DNA from: Sediminicola sp047612485 | GTDB taxonomy: Bacteria > Bacteroidota > Bacteroidia > Flavobacteriales > Flavobacteriaceae | NCBI GenBank assembly: GCA_047612485.1 | Contig: JBLGAT010000006.1 | Coordinates: forward strand, 4,586 to 68,585 | Length of the DNA stretch: 64,000 nucleotides | Direction of reading: 5' to 3' | Shown: piece by piece, positions 1 through 9,049 of the stretch | Layout of the letters: each line of letters opens with the position of its first letter | How positions within the stretch are numbered: position 1 is the stretch's first letter | The notes under the pieces: model-generated | Told to the model about the DNA's origin: nothing | What the model saw: the letters and a program-made list of their open reading frames with translations, nothing else | The model's database searches: none | Program-made: the position numbers and the translations under genes

Positions 1-1202
1 AAACCCATTAGGGCCAATTCGATGGAATCCCCTAATTTTTCTGAGTCAGTTGGATCTACATTATTGCAAAGAATGGCGGCTATAATCATTTTATCAAAAA
101 CGGGATTCGCTTTTGCCAATACCAACAATTCCCTTTCTGAATGATACACGTCCTTAATGGTTCCTTCACCAAAAATCAGCGTATGTGCCTTCATCCGATC
201 TTCTGTTAAGGTGCCGGTTTTGTCCGTACAAATAATATTAGTCGCACCCAAGGTCTGCACAGCTTCAAGCTTTTTAATGATAACCTGCTTTTTCGACAAC
301 CGTAACATACCTTGCGCCAAAGCGATAGTCGCTACAATGGGTAGGCCTTCAGGTATAGCGGCAACCGCAAGAGCCACTCCTGTTTCTATCATCAATAAGA
401 GGTCTTTTCCGCGAATATATCCAGTAACAACGATTAGTGCCGCAAATAAAAGCGTCAACCAGATCAGCCATTTGGTCAATTGGTTCAATTTTTTTTCCAA
501 TGGGGTACGGGCTTTTTCGGCCTCCACGCCCATTTGTTGAATTTTTCCCAATTGAGTATGCTTTCCTGTTGCGGTTACGAGTGCCCGGGCAAATCCTGTA
601 TTGACCATAGTGCCCCTGAAAACCATATTACGCTGATCGGTTATCGGTGTTTCAGCAGGCAATATTTCAACATCTTTGTATACTGGAATGCTCTCACCGG
701 TTAAAGCCGATTCTTTGACGGATAGGTTTTCAACCTGTGTCAGCCTAGCATCTGCCGGCACTACATCCCCTGTTTGTAACAGGATAATATCTCCCTGCAC
801 CAGTTCAGATCCCTTTATACGAATTTTTTTGCCTTCACGGAGCACATGGGTCATCATCTGTCCCATTTTTCGCAAAGCCTCCAATGACCGAACGGCCTGA
901 AGTTCCATGGAGAATCCTATGATCACAGAAATTAAAATAACGATGATGATAGTGAATCCTTCCAACTGATCATTGAACAAAAAAGCCAGGAATGTGGCCG
1001 CTGCCAGGATATTGATGATAGGGTTGAATAACTGGTCTGCAAGAATACGCCATCTGTTCTTGGCGGCGTCTTCGGGTATTTGATTGGGACCGTATTCTTT
1101 TAGACGCTGTTTGGCGGCTTCTTTGGTCAAGCCCTGCTCGGAACTACTGCCCAACTGTGATACCACAATTTCAATGGAAAGGGCAAAAGGATTTTGGAGC
1201 AT
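1..1202 (-). CDS. P-type cation-transporting ATPase, N-terminal part (runs off window)
   Basis: Membrane pump of the P-type ATPase family, probably the type II (Ca2+/Na+/heavy-cation like) group. Reading the minus strand from the ATG at 1200-1202 gives about 400 residues before the window edge; full-length relatives have roughly 850-900. An N-terminal cation-ATPase domain (LTKEAAKQRLKEYGPNQIPE) precedes two membrane segments. The actuator-domain motif TGES lies near residue 168, PEGLP in M4 near 285 and the phosphorylation motif DKTGT near 328. PEGLP is typical of type II pumps and argues against the CPC-containing copper/zinc (P1B) class. The ion cannot be decided because M5-M6 are missing. 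It lies 103 bases downstream of the Hsp20 gene on the same strand. Confidence 0.93.
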   Translation of the reverse strand, partial: MLQNPFALSIEIVVSQLGSSSEQGLTKEAAKQRLKEYGPNQIPEDAAKNRWRILADQLFNPIINILAAATFLAFLFNDQLEGFTIIIVILISVIIGFSMELQAVRSLEALRKMGQMMTHVLREGKKIRIKGSELVQGDIILLQTGDVVPADARLTQVENLSVKESALTGESIPVYKDVEILPAETPITDQRNMVFRGTMVNTGFARALVTATGKHTQLGKIQQMGVEAEKARTPLEKKLNQLTKWLIWLTLLFAALIVVTGYIRGKDLLLMIETGVALAVAAIPEGLPIVATIALAQGMLRLSKKQVIIKKLEAVQTLGATNIICTDKTGTLTEDRMKAHTLIFGEGTIKDVYHSERELLVLAKANPVFDKMIIAAILCNNVDPTDSEKLGDSIELALMG

Positions 1203-1305
1203 ATTAAGGTATGGTTTTTACTAGGAAAAACGATGCCGTCTAGCGAAACCTAATCCTAGGAACTTGTAGGTTTTTGCATGAAGGCATTCTTGAAGAGAAA
1301 AACGT

Positions 1306-1752
1306 TTAGTCGATCTCTATTACTTTTGGAGGTTGCTCTTTAGCTTCTTCCTTTTTAGCCAGTTTGAATTTAAGGATACCATCTGTATACTTCGCCTTAA
1401 TATCATCGTGTTTTATGCTTTCTGGCAATTGCAACGATCTTTCAAAGGAATTATATCTAAATTCCCTTCGGGCATAGTTTTCTTCATTCTCTTCTTTCTC
1501 ACTAGACTTTTCCGCTGAAATTTTCAGACAGCCATTGTCGATGGTAACATTGAAATCTTTTTTGTCAAAGCCCGGTGCTACGAGTTCTATATCGAAGTTG
1601 TTCTCGGATTCCTTGATGTTTAATGCAGGTCCTACTGATTTTAAATTCCAATACGTGTCAGGTATCATATCACTTATCATGTTACTATTGTCGAAAAAAC
1701 CCTGACCTACAAGATTTTCAAAAGGCCTTCTTCTAAATTTTACAAGTGACAT
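1306..1752 (-). CDS. Hsp20/alpha-crystallin family small heat shock protein
   Basis: ATP-independent holdase chaperone of the cytoplasm, 148 residues, the usual length for bacterial small heat shock proteins. The alpha-crystallin domain spans about residues 40-138: the beta-strand pattern FDIELVAPGFDKKDFNVTID, then a charged loop rich in E/N (EKEENEENYARREF), then SFERSLQLPESI and DGILKFKLAKKE. The C-terminal tail ends in VIEID, a V/I-x-I type motif that in this family docks onto neighbouring dimers. It is the first gene of a probable two-gene minus-strand unit with the cation ATPase. The upstream 1.1 kb is gene-poor, so it probably has its own promoter, but I see no convincing TAnnTTTG box. 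Confidence 0.95.
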   Translation of the reverse strand: MSLVKFRRRPFENLVGQGFFDNSNMISDMIPDTYWNLKSVGPALNIKESENNFDIELVAPGFDKKDFNVTIDNGCLKISAEKSSEKEENEENYARREFRYNSFERSLQLPESIKHDDIKAKYTDGILKFKLAKKEEAKEQPPKVIEID

Positions 1753-2869
1753 AACGCTATAGTATTAGGTTTAACAATAATTTAAATATGACATGAAGGT
1801 ATAGGGTTTAGCAAACCTGCGAAATGATATTGGTCAGTCCAAAAAAACTACTAAATACTATTGCGGAAATCAATTTAATGGAAGTCTTCCTCTAGGGAAA
1901 TAATCCGTTCGAATACGGAACATGAGGTATTGAAGAGCAATCCTCTATTTATGATAAGAACTTACTGTTTGGCCGTTGGCGAAAATTAAATCTGTGTTCC
2001 CTGCTTCGCTCTTATTGATAATCTTGTTAGGGGCACGCAGTGGAATCCAATTGAGCTAAGTTTAAATGTTTAACCTCAAAGTAAGCTAGTATTGCACACA
2101 AGGCAAACACAAAAACATCCCTAACTTTCGTTTTCAAAAAGCAATGAATCCGGTAAACGAATATATAATAGTTGTGAAAAGTCAATTCAAAAACAAAGAG
2201 ATATTCTTCGCCCTCTGTATTTTTCCAATAATGCGTAAAAATTAGGATCAAATCCTTTTTCCAATAACAAAGATTCTCTTGCGATTACTTCCCCCCCTAT
2301 ATTATATTCATTTAATTTTTGCGCTTTAATCTTAGTTGGTTAGCTACGTTATTATAAAATTGTCCGCGTTGCTCTTTGGTTTGTTGGTAAGGGCTCTTGC
2401 AGTGTAAGTTGCCCTATTTTTTATTTGTTCTACCTATACACTCAATATCACAGTACAGATCTTAGTAGTATCACTTCCAAATACGTCGTGGTGCCAAGAA
2501 TATGGGATGTTCCATATGCCGAACACTAAAAGAAATCTAGACATAATATTCAAACCCTTGCATGGGGTCGCCTTGGGTCAATAACAACTACTTCTTTACG
2601 GAGAAAATATTCTAATATTGTATAACATGAAGCTTATAACATATTTATTTTCGTATAACGAAAGTTACTTTCATATAACAGAACAATAAGCAAGTTCACA
2701 AATTGTCAACATTAATTGTAAAAAATAGCAAAGAAACAACTCTGACCGGCTTCATAACTTCAGTTGCGAGCCCCAGCCAGATTAACAGATCGGATACACT
2801 CCAAGTCCAAAACCTGGCTAATCTTATGATTGGTATCGTTAAAAAGTATCAGCATGTCTCGTAGAGCTT
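1753..2869. other. Gene-poor intergenic region of 1.1 kb
   Basis: I find no gene I can support here. The 74-codon minus-strand frame at 2027-2251 has no recognisable domain and a low-complexity aromatic composition. A 33-codon open stretch on the minus strand, about 2314-2415, encodes a polar Q/N/K-rich tail (KSPYQQTKEQRGQFYNNVAN) that looks protein-like but has no start or upstream continuation; it may be the decayed end of a lost gene. A short imperfect inverted repeat lies at about 2653-2680. The region is AT-rich and separates the ATPase/Hsp20 unit from the acyl-CoA cluster. Confidence 0.5.
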
Positions 2870-4693
2870 TTACATCTCCTCATAAATAGCAGCAATTTCC
2901 ACACTATATTTTTCTCTTATAACCCTTCTTTTAAGTTTTAATGTAGGTGTAAGTTCTGCCAAAGAACCATCTTCATGAATGGGCAGCCAAGGAGTGGCTA
3001 TTAGTTTAAATTTCTTTATCTGTTCAATATGACCAAATTCTGGGTTGTAGCTATCAATTACTTTCTGATATTTTCGGATAACCCTTTCATTCCGTATCAT
3101 TTCCTCTAAGGTGGTCCACTCAATTTTTTTATGGAGGCACCAATTTTTTAGTGCTTCTTCTGAAGGTAGGACCAAAGCGGAAACAAACTTTTGATTATCC
3201 CCTATTACCATCATCTGTTCAACCAAAAAATCTTCCTTGATTCGGTTTTCAATGGGTGCAGGAGCTACGTACTTTCCCCCAGAGGTTTTCAACAATTCTT
3301 TCTTCCTATCCGTAATCTTAAGAAATTCTCTTCCGTCAGGTCCTTTGATCAGTTTTCCGATATCACCTGTACAAAACCATTTTTTACCATCAATTGTCTG
3401 GAATACCTCGGCATTTATTTCTGGTTTTTGATAGTACCCTAGCATCACGTTTGGGCCGTGGGCCATAATCTCTCCCTCGTCTTCCTTATACTCTCCTGAA
3501 GTCTTATCAATATATAACTCCACGCCGTCAATGGCATACCCGACCGTTCCAATCATTGTGCCATTTGGCTCCAAGCTATTACCTGTTAAGGTCGGCGAGG
3601 TCTCCGTTAACCCGTAAGCTTCTCTAATAGGGATGCCTGCTGCACAAAAAACACGTAATATTTTAACGGAACAAGGGGCGGCACCAGTAATGATCTGCCT
3701 TACATTACCACCTAAAGCTGCCCTCCATTTACTAAAAATCAATGTATCGGCCACCTTCCATTTCAAACCTGCCATAATAGATAACTGCTGGTCTATCTCG
3801 TAATCATTGGTTAGGTCCAAAGCCCAAAAAAATAAATTTCTTTTTGCACCTTCCAATGCCAAACCTTTATTATAAATAGCTTCATAAATCTTTTCCAATA
3901 ATCGTGGAACTGTTGTAAAAGCAACTGGACGAACCGCTACCAAATCCCCATCCGGTCCACTTAGATTGTTTGTCCCACAGAAAAACACCGATACTCCTTT
4001 AAATCAAACACAAAAAGACACGGCTCTTTCATAGATATGACATAGTGGAAGAAAACTTAATACGTTTTCTTGGGGTTTAGCAACTATTAATTCTGAGGTA
4101 GCTGTAACAACATGCATAATATTGGCATGGCTCAGCATAACTCCTTTAGGTTTTCCTGTTGTTCCCGAAGTATAGATTATCGTAACCATATCTTCTCCCT
4201 TTATTTTGGATTGGATACTTTCCAAGCTGGAAATACCTTTGGTGTCAAAAATGGTTTCCCAAAAAGGGTTGCCGTTCAACCCATCAAAGGTGTAAATGTG
4301 TTTTAGTGTAGCTACTACTTTTTGAGTTTCCGATAGTTTAGCATACAAATCCAATCCCCCACAGAAGGCTGCTTTTACCTCTGCTTCATTTAAAATGTAT
4401 TCATATTCCGAGACACTGATTGTAGGGTATAGGGGAATACTAATCATTCCGGCCATTTGCACAGCATAGTCCATGATAATCCATTCTGGCCTATTTTCAT
4501 AGGAAACAATGGCCACCTTGTCTCCTGGCACAAGTCCTAATTTAAGTAATCCTGCTGCCGCTTGTTCCGCAGTGTCCATTAATTTTTGGGTGCTGTAGGA
4601 TTCCCAATTCCCATCGTTATTCCTTCCGCTAATGGAAGCTTCTAACGGATTATTTTTTAATTGATGATCGAGTAAATCGAAGAGTCTGGTCAT
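2870..4693 (-). pseudogene. Long-chain acyl-CoA synthetase (AMP-forming), interrupted by an in-frame TGA
   Basis: AMP-dependent synthetase that would activate a fatty acid to its CoA thioester. The upstream part (ATG at 4693, MTRLFDLLDHQL) carries the P-loop motif YTSGTTGKPKGVMLSH; the downstream part carries REAYGLTETSP, the adenylate-binding TGDIG and the KITDRKKELLKTSGGKYVAP hinge region. The two parts are in the same frame, separated only by TGA at 4004-4006. Aligning by family memory, YERAVSFCV-stop-FKGVSVFF keeps register with the usual YERxVSYxYxYKGVSIYF, so no bases are missing: a clean nonsense codon replaces one residue. Without it the protein would be about 607 residues, the family's normal length. 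It is the last gene of the minus-strand acyl-CoA cluster. A sequencing error is possible, since both halves look otherwise intact. Confidence 0.85.
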
Positions 4694-4776
4694 TGGTTTG
4701 GTTTTTTTTTGACAACCCTGAATATACAAAATAAAGCGTACTGATTCATAAGGGTAGTTAAGGTATTGGTTAGGTA

Positions 4777-5241
4777 TTATTCAAACATAATACTAATAAA
4801 TTCGGCTACACAGGCAGGTTTGTCTGCCCCCTCAATTTCCACTGAGCAGTGCCATGTGATTTTGACACCATTTTCGGGATATTCCTCAATAGCAGCAACT
4901 TTCCCATGCAATCGCAACTTGCTATCCACCAAGACGGCATTTGGAAAACGAACCTTATTCAAGCCATAATTCACTCCCATTTTTACGGATTTAACCTGTA
5001 AAAGGTCTCCCAGCATTTTGGACAATAGGGATACCGACATAAAGCCGTGCGCAACTGGCTTTTTAAACGGGGAATATTGGGTCGCCTTTTCCACATCCAC
5101 ATGTATCCACTGAAAATCTAAGGTAGCCTTTGCAAAATCATTTATCATTTCCTGTGTAATGGTAATCCACTCGCCTATCGGCAATGCTTTTCCTTCGTAT
5201 GTACTCAATTCCTTTAAATCATCTAAAACTAGTTTAGCCAT
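4777..5241 (-). CDS. MaoC-family (R)-specific enoyl-CoA hydratase
   Basis: Predicted hotdog-fold hydratase that adds water across 2-enoyl-CoA to give (R)-3-hydroxyacyl-CoA, in the cytoplasm. The 154-residue chain is the usual length for a single MaoC domain. The hydratase-2 signature is present in a slightly changed form, LDFQWIHVD, giving the expected Asp (D42) and His (H47); the usual N-P between them is replaced by Q-W. The following helix motif PVAHGFMSVSLLSKM at about 62-76 is typical. It sits 12 bases downstream of the SDR gene, so the two are probably translated together as a hydratase/dehydrogenase pair. It could instead act as an accessory dehydratase on a specialised substrate. Confidence 0.88.
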   Translation of the reverse strand: MAKLVLDDLKELSTYEGKALPIGEWITITQEMINDFAKATLDFQWIHVDVEKATQYSPFKKPVAHGFMSVSLLSKMLGDLLQVKSVKMGVNYGLNKVRFPNAVLVDSKLRLHGKVAAIEEYPENGVKITWHCSVEIEGADKPACVAEFISIMFE

Positions 5242-5253
5242 TTTTTCTATCGT

Positions 5254-5991
5254 TTATCTTGAAATTCCACCATCAATGGTCAAGCAAATTCCAGAAACAA
5301 AACGTGCCTCATCAGATGCTAGGTATAAATAACCATAGGCTATATCGATAGGTTGTGCAACCGTTTTTAAGGGTATACTTGCCTTGATCGCCTCAAGGTG
5401 TTCCTCCGGAATTTTGTCGACCATATCGGTCATGGTAAAACCGGGAGCTATGGCATTTGAGGTTATACCATATTTACCCAGTTCCATGGTCCAAGTCTTG
5501 GACATGGCAATGACACCTGCTTTGGTAGCCGCATAATTCGTTTGACCAAAATTACCCCGCAATCCCACATTGGATGCCGCACTTACAATTCTTCCATATT
5601 TATTTGCCTTCATGTAAGGTGCAACTGCCTGGGTACAAATGAACACCCCTTTCAGGTTCACCTCTATAACAGCGTCAAATTCATCCTCACTCATTTTTTC
5701 CAAGGTGCGGTCCCGTGTTATTCCGGCATTATTAATTAGGATATCAATTTTACCGTATTTGGAATTCACCTGTTCAAAGAGTGCTTCTACAGCCGATTTA
5801 TTGGTTACCGAAACGGTATGGAATTCTGCCTTGCCACCGGATGCACTTATACTGTTGGCTACTTCTTGGCCTTTGGGAAGCAAATCCATGATAATCACTG
5901 TAGCACCCTCCCTTGCGAACAGTTCGGAAATGGCCTTTCCGATTCCCTGTGAACCTCCTGTTACAATCGCTATTTTATCCTTTAATCTCAT
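5254..5991 (-). CDS. SDR-family oxidoreductase, FabG/acetoacetyl-CoA reductase-like
   Basis: NAD(P)-dependent short-chain dehydrogenase of 245 residues, the classical SDR length. The nucleotide-binding motif TGGSQGIG is at 11-18, NNAG at 87-90, the catalytic Ser near 137-140 and YxxxK as Y153-K157 (NYAATKAG). The C-terminal SGICLTIDGG closes the fold. Sequence flavour is that of 3-oxoacyl-ACP/acyl-CoA reductases (FabG, PhaB). Next to a MaoC hydratase in an acyl-CoA cluster it most likely interconverts 3-hydroxyacyl-CoA and 3-oxoacyl-CoA, but direction and stereochemistry cannot be read from sequence. Confidence 0.9.
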   Translation of the reverse strand: MRLKDKIAIVTGGSQGIGKAISELFAREGATVIIMDLLPKGQEVANSISASGGKAEFHTVSVTNKSAVEALFEQVNSKYGKIDILINNAGITRDRTLEKMSEDEFDAVIEVNLKGVFICTQAVAPYMKANKYGRIVSAASNVGLRGNFGQTNYAATKAGVIAMSKTWTMELGKYGITSNAIAPGFTMTDMVDKIPEEHLEAIKASIPLKTVAQPIDIAYGYLYLASDEARFVSGICLTIDGGISR

Positions 5992-6157
5992 ATCTCTTAG
6001 TGTTAATTAGTTACTCGGGGTACGTTTGAAAAAATTCGATTTAAATCCTGTTCTCTACATAAACGTCGGGAACAATTCTCCTTCGAAGATCACACGAACT
6101 GACATTTCTTTATAGCCAACCAAAATGTATCACGGGTTAAATAGTTATATCATCTTT

Positions 6158-7132
6158 TCAGATTTGCACTACCATTTTCCCTTTCACCTTTCGGTTCATC
6201 ATTTCTTCTAAAGCCTCTTTAGCATCTTCTAAGGGGACTATTTTATGAATATGTGGTTTTAACTTACCTTCTGCATGCCATTGCATTAGGGTCATAGTAT
6301 TGGCCATATTTTCCTTGGGGTATTTCATTGCGAATCCGCCCCAAAAAACACCAACAATAGATGCTCCTTTTAGCAAGGGCAGATTTAATGGAATCTTAGG
6401 TATTGTACCAGCCGCAAACCCTACAACCAAAAATCTACCATTCCATGCGATAGCTCTTAGTGCTTGTTCGGAAAAGTCACCCCCAACAGGATCGTATATC
6501 ACATCGACACCTTTTCCATCCGTTAGTTCCTTTAGGGTCGATTTCAAATCTTGGGTGGTATAATTAATTCCTTCATCGGCGCCATACTCCTTACAGAGTT
6601 CTAGTTTTTCTTGGGTGGACGCTGCCGCAATTACCTTGGCTCCCATTAATTTCCCTAGTTCAACAGCGGCCAGGCCAACCCCTCCCGAGGCACCCATAAC
6701 CAACAGCGTCTCCCCTTCCAGTAACTTTGCCCTATCTTTTAATGCATGGTAGGAGGTACCATAGGCCATCATAAAAGAGGCCGCTACCGGATAGTCCATT
6801 TGGGGTGGTTTAGGAAAACAAGCGTTCCCTGGCACAATAACTTCTTCCGCCAAGCCTCCATGTGCCACAAAGCCAAAAACTTCATCACCAATTTTCAGGT
6901 GTTTCACCTCTTCCCCAATTTCTTTGACTACCCCTGCTATATCGCTTCCCGGAGTAAATGGCAGCTCCGGTTTAAATTGATACAAGCCTTGAATGATCAG
7001 TGTATCCGGGAAATTTAATCCACAAACTTTTACTTGCACTACCACTTCCTTTGGACCTGCATGTAAGGAATCTATTTCCTCTAACTCCAAATTGGAGGGC
7101 GGACCGTATGTTTTACATCGTATTGCTTTCAT
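6158..7132 (-). CDS. NADPH:quinone oxidoreductase family MDR protein
   Basis: Medium-chain dehydrogenase/reductase without the catalytic zinc, 324 residues. The N-terminal GroES-like domain begins MKAIRCKTYGPPSNLELEEI, with GLNFPDTLIIQGLY and PGSDIAGVV typical of quinone oxidoreductases. The Rossmann half has LLVMGASGGVGLAAVELGK near 142-160 and IYDPVGGDFSEQALRAI. Members reduce quinones or enones with NADPH, and some act as enoyl-CoA or acryloyl-CoA reductases. Its place in the acyl-CoA cluster suggests an enoyl-type thioester or enone as substrate; this is inference. The 166-base gap to the SDR gene may contain a separate promoter. Confidence 0.9.
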   Translation of the reverse strand: MKAIRCKTYGPPSNLELEEIDSLHAGPKEVVVQVKVCGLNFPDTLIIQGLYQFKPELPFTPGSDIAGVVKEIGEEVKHLKIGDEVFGFVAHGGLAEEVIVPGNACFPKPPQMDYPVAASFMMAYGTSYHALKDRAKLLEGETLLVMGASGGVGLAAVELGKLMGAKVIAAASTQEKLELCKEYGADEGINYTTQDLKSTLKELTDGKGVDVIYDPVGGDFSEQALRAIAWNGRFLVVGFAAGTIPKIPLNLPLLKGASIVGVFWGGFAMKYPKENMANTMTLMQWHAEGKLKPHIHKIVPLEDAKEALEEMMNRKVKGKMVVQI

Positions 7133-7180
7133 TACTCAACCTAATTTTACAATTACTAATTTTCCTGTTCCTACGTTCTC

Positions 7181-7210
7181 TCCCGAAAGTTCGGTACGCT
7201 CGAAATAACA
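7181..7210. repeat. Degenerate copy of a short intergenic repeat
   Basis: The stretch GTTCGGTACGCTCGAAATAA and its left flank resemble the better-preserved element at 13393-13426 (GTTCTCGACTCCGCTCGAAA). Both lie in intergenic gaps between co-directional genes of the same cluster. The core has TCGA arms around a short GC-rich centre. Elements of this look recur between genes in flavobacterial genomes, in my recollection; I see only these two here. Confidence 0.45.
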
Positions 7211-7247
7211 ATAGAGGCTTATGCTTTGGTTTCTAATCTCTAGAAAA

Positions 7248-8252
7248 TCAATCCTCAATAACCTTCAACACCAATTTACCCAATTTGTCGCCAGAGAAAA
7301 GTCGGTTATACGTCTCTGGGAAGTTCTCTATCCCATCATAAATATCCTCACGAGTTTTCAACTTGCCTTCTGCCATCCATTTGCCCATTTGTTGACCAGC
7401 TTCCCCATATCTATCGGCCCAATCAAATACCACCATCCCTTGCATAGTAGCCCTATTCACCAATAAAGAAAGGTAATTGGATGGTCCTCTCATATTTTGC
7501 TTGTTATTATACTGGGAAATCGCACCACAAATAACCACTCTTGCGTGCATTCGCAACCTTCCTAAAGCTGCGTCCAAAATCTCCCCTCCAACATTATCAA
7601 AATAAACATCCAATCCTTTTGGACATTCTTGCTTCAACCGCTCCTTTACATCTTCATTTTTATAATCGATACATGCATCAAAACCTAAATTATCAACCAC
7701 ATATTTACACTTATCCGCGCCACCAGCAATGCCAATCACGTTACATCCTTTAATCTTTGCTATTTGTCCAACAATACTACCCACTGCGCCAGCTGCTCCG
7801 GAGACTACTACTATATCCCCCTCCTTAATTTTGCCCACTTCCAAAATTCCGAAATAAGCGGTCATTCCAGGCATTCCCAAGGTGCCAATATAGGTGGGTA
7901 GCGGTGCTAACTTTGGGTCTACTTTATAATATCCTTTTCCATCCGTAGCTACGTATTGTTGAACGCCACCATGGCCTGAAATAAAATCCCCAACCCTGAA
8001 CGTAGGATGATTTTTTGCTTTTATGACCTCGCCTACTGAGCCTGCGCGCATAACAGCGCCAATTTCTACCGGCGCTATATAAGATTTTCCCTCATTCATC
8101 CATCCACGCATGGCGGGGTCAAGAGAGATATAATGATTCTTTACTAAGACCTGCCCCTCCTCTAGTTCTGGAATTGGGTTTGTTTCTAAGGACCAAGTAG
8201 AAGCATCTGCCGCTCCTACTGGTCTCTTTTCAAATATGAGTTGTTTGTTCAT
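7248..8252 (-). CDS. NADP-dependent enone/curcumin reductase-like MDR protein (CurA/prostaglandin reductase type)
   Basis: Zinc-free medium-chain reductase of 334 residues that reduces alpha,beta-unsaturated carbonyl compounds with NADPH. The opening FEKRPVGAADASTWSLETN, YISLDPAMRGWM near 45-56 and VVVSGAAGAVGSIVGQIAK near 146-164 are hallmarks of the CurA/leukotriene B4 dehydrogenase group. YFDNVGGEILDAAL and AISQYN complete the pattern. In this family the substrate is often a 2-enal or 2-enone, including lipid peroxidation products. That fits a cluster that also carries an ACAD10/11-like pair, but the actual substrate is not determinable. Confidence 0.92.
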   Translation of the reverse strand: MNKQLIFEKRPVGAADASTWSLETNPIPELEEGQVLVKNHYISLDPAMRGWMNEGKSYIAPVEIGAVMRAGSVGEVIKAKNHPTFRVGDFISGHGGVQQYVATDGKGYYKVDPKLAPLPTYIGTLGMPGMTAYFGILEVGKIKEGDIVVVSGAAGAVGSIVGQIAKIKGCNVIGIAGGADKCKYVVDNLGFDACIDYKNEDVKERLKQECPKGLDVYFDNVGGEILDAALGRLRMHARVVICGAISQYNNKQNMRGPSNYLSLLVNRATMQGMVVFDWADRYGEAGQQMGKWMAEGKLKTREDIYDGIENFPETYNRLFSGDKLGKLVLKVIED

Positions 8253-8266
8253 CCTAATTTATTTTT

Positions 8267-9040
8267 CTATTTTTTGTTTTTATTGGTAAAACTTTCTACA
8301 TACGCCTTCATCTTGGACCTAATTTCAGGTTTCCACCACAATATGGATGCTTCTTTCAATGCGTTCTCCGCATTTAAATCGAGTTTGTCCCATAGGTGCT
8401 TCCGCAATTTTTTCTTGGTATTTATCAAGATTTCCTGATTTGCTTTCAAGTAATGCTTCATCTGTTTTTCGGAACGTTCCAAAACGGTATCCAAGTGAAC
8501 CAATTCATCTACCAGACCAGCAGCCAATGCTTCCTTTCCATTCAATAATTTACCTTCCAAAATATACCGATGTGCTAACCCATCACCCATCCAGAAGGCA
8601 TAAATTTCTGTGAGGTTTTGACTGATTTGAATATTTACGGCCACCTCGTTCAGGCCAATGACATAGGTGTCACCTTCCGCCATATAACGATTATCGCTAG
8701 TAACGGCCAAAACACATCCCCCAGCTGGAGCATGCCCCGTTATGGCTGAGATAAAAGGTTTTTTAAACTGTACCAATTGCAGATACAGCCCTCCAAAAGC
8801 GGTGAAAAATTCCTGTATTTGCTTTTCATCGTATTGATACAATTCAATCAAATCCAATCCTGCCGAAAAATAGTGAGGCTGTCCCGTTAAAATAACGCCC
8901 ATAACCGCAGGGTCTTCTTCGAACTTCTTGAAAACCTCGGTTAACTCGTTCACCATCTCCAGGTTTATGGCATTTACCTTTCCCCGGATCATTTGAACAA
9001 TGACATAGTTTTCCTTTTCTGTTAATTCTAATGTTTTCAT
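8267..9040 (-). CDS. Enoyl-CoA isomerase of the ECI1/DCI type (crotonase family)
   Basis: Crotonase-fold protein of 257 residues. The oxyanion-hole segments are FSAGLDL (58-64) and APAGGCVLAVTSD (104-116). The stretch YVIGLNEVAV puts a Glu at 132, and the whole region resembles mitochondrial delta3,delta2-enoyl-CoA isomerase (PAGGC...TCDYR...YCIGLNE) more than true enoyl-CoA hydratases, which carry two catalytic Glu residues. I therefore predict shifting of the double bond from position 3 to 2 during oxidation of unsaturated chains. It sits 9 bases after the neighbouring SDR gene and 14 before the CurA-like gene, consistent with one operon. Confidence 0.85.
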   Translation of the reverse strand: MKTLELTEKENYVIVQMIRGKVNAINLEMVNELTEVFKKFEEDPAVMGVILTGQPHYFSAGLDLIELYQYDEKQIQEFFTAFGGLYLQLVQFKKPFISAITGHAPAGGCVLAVTSDNRYMAEGDTYVIGLNEVAVNIQISQNLTEIYAFWMGDGLAHRYILEGKLLNGKEALAAGLVDELVHLDTVLERSEKQMKHYLKANQEILINTKKKLRKHLWDKLDLNAENALKEASILWWKPEIRSKMKAYVESFTNKNKK

Positions 9041-9049
9041 ATATTGCTT

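Noticed and set aside
2027..2251. 74-codon minus-strand open frame
   Set aside because: AT-rich, aromatic low-complexity translation with no recognisable domain and no neighbouring gene context.
4004..4006. Selenocysteine decoding of the in-frame TGA
   Set aside because: The family has no redox-active Cys at this site, relatives have an ordinary residue there, and no obvious stem-loop follows the codon.
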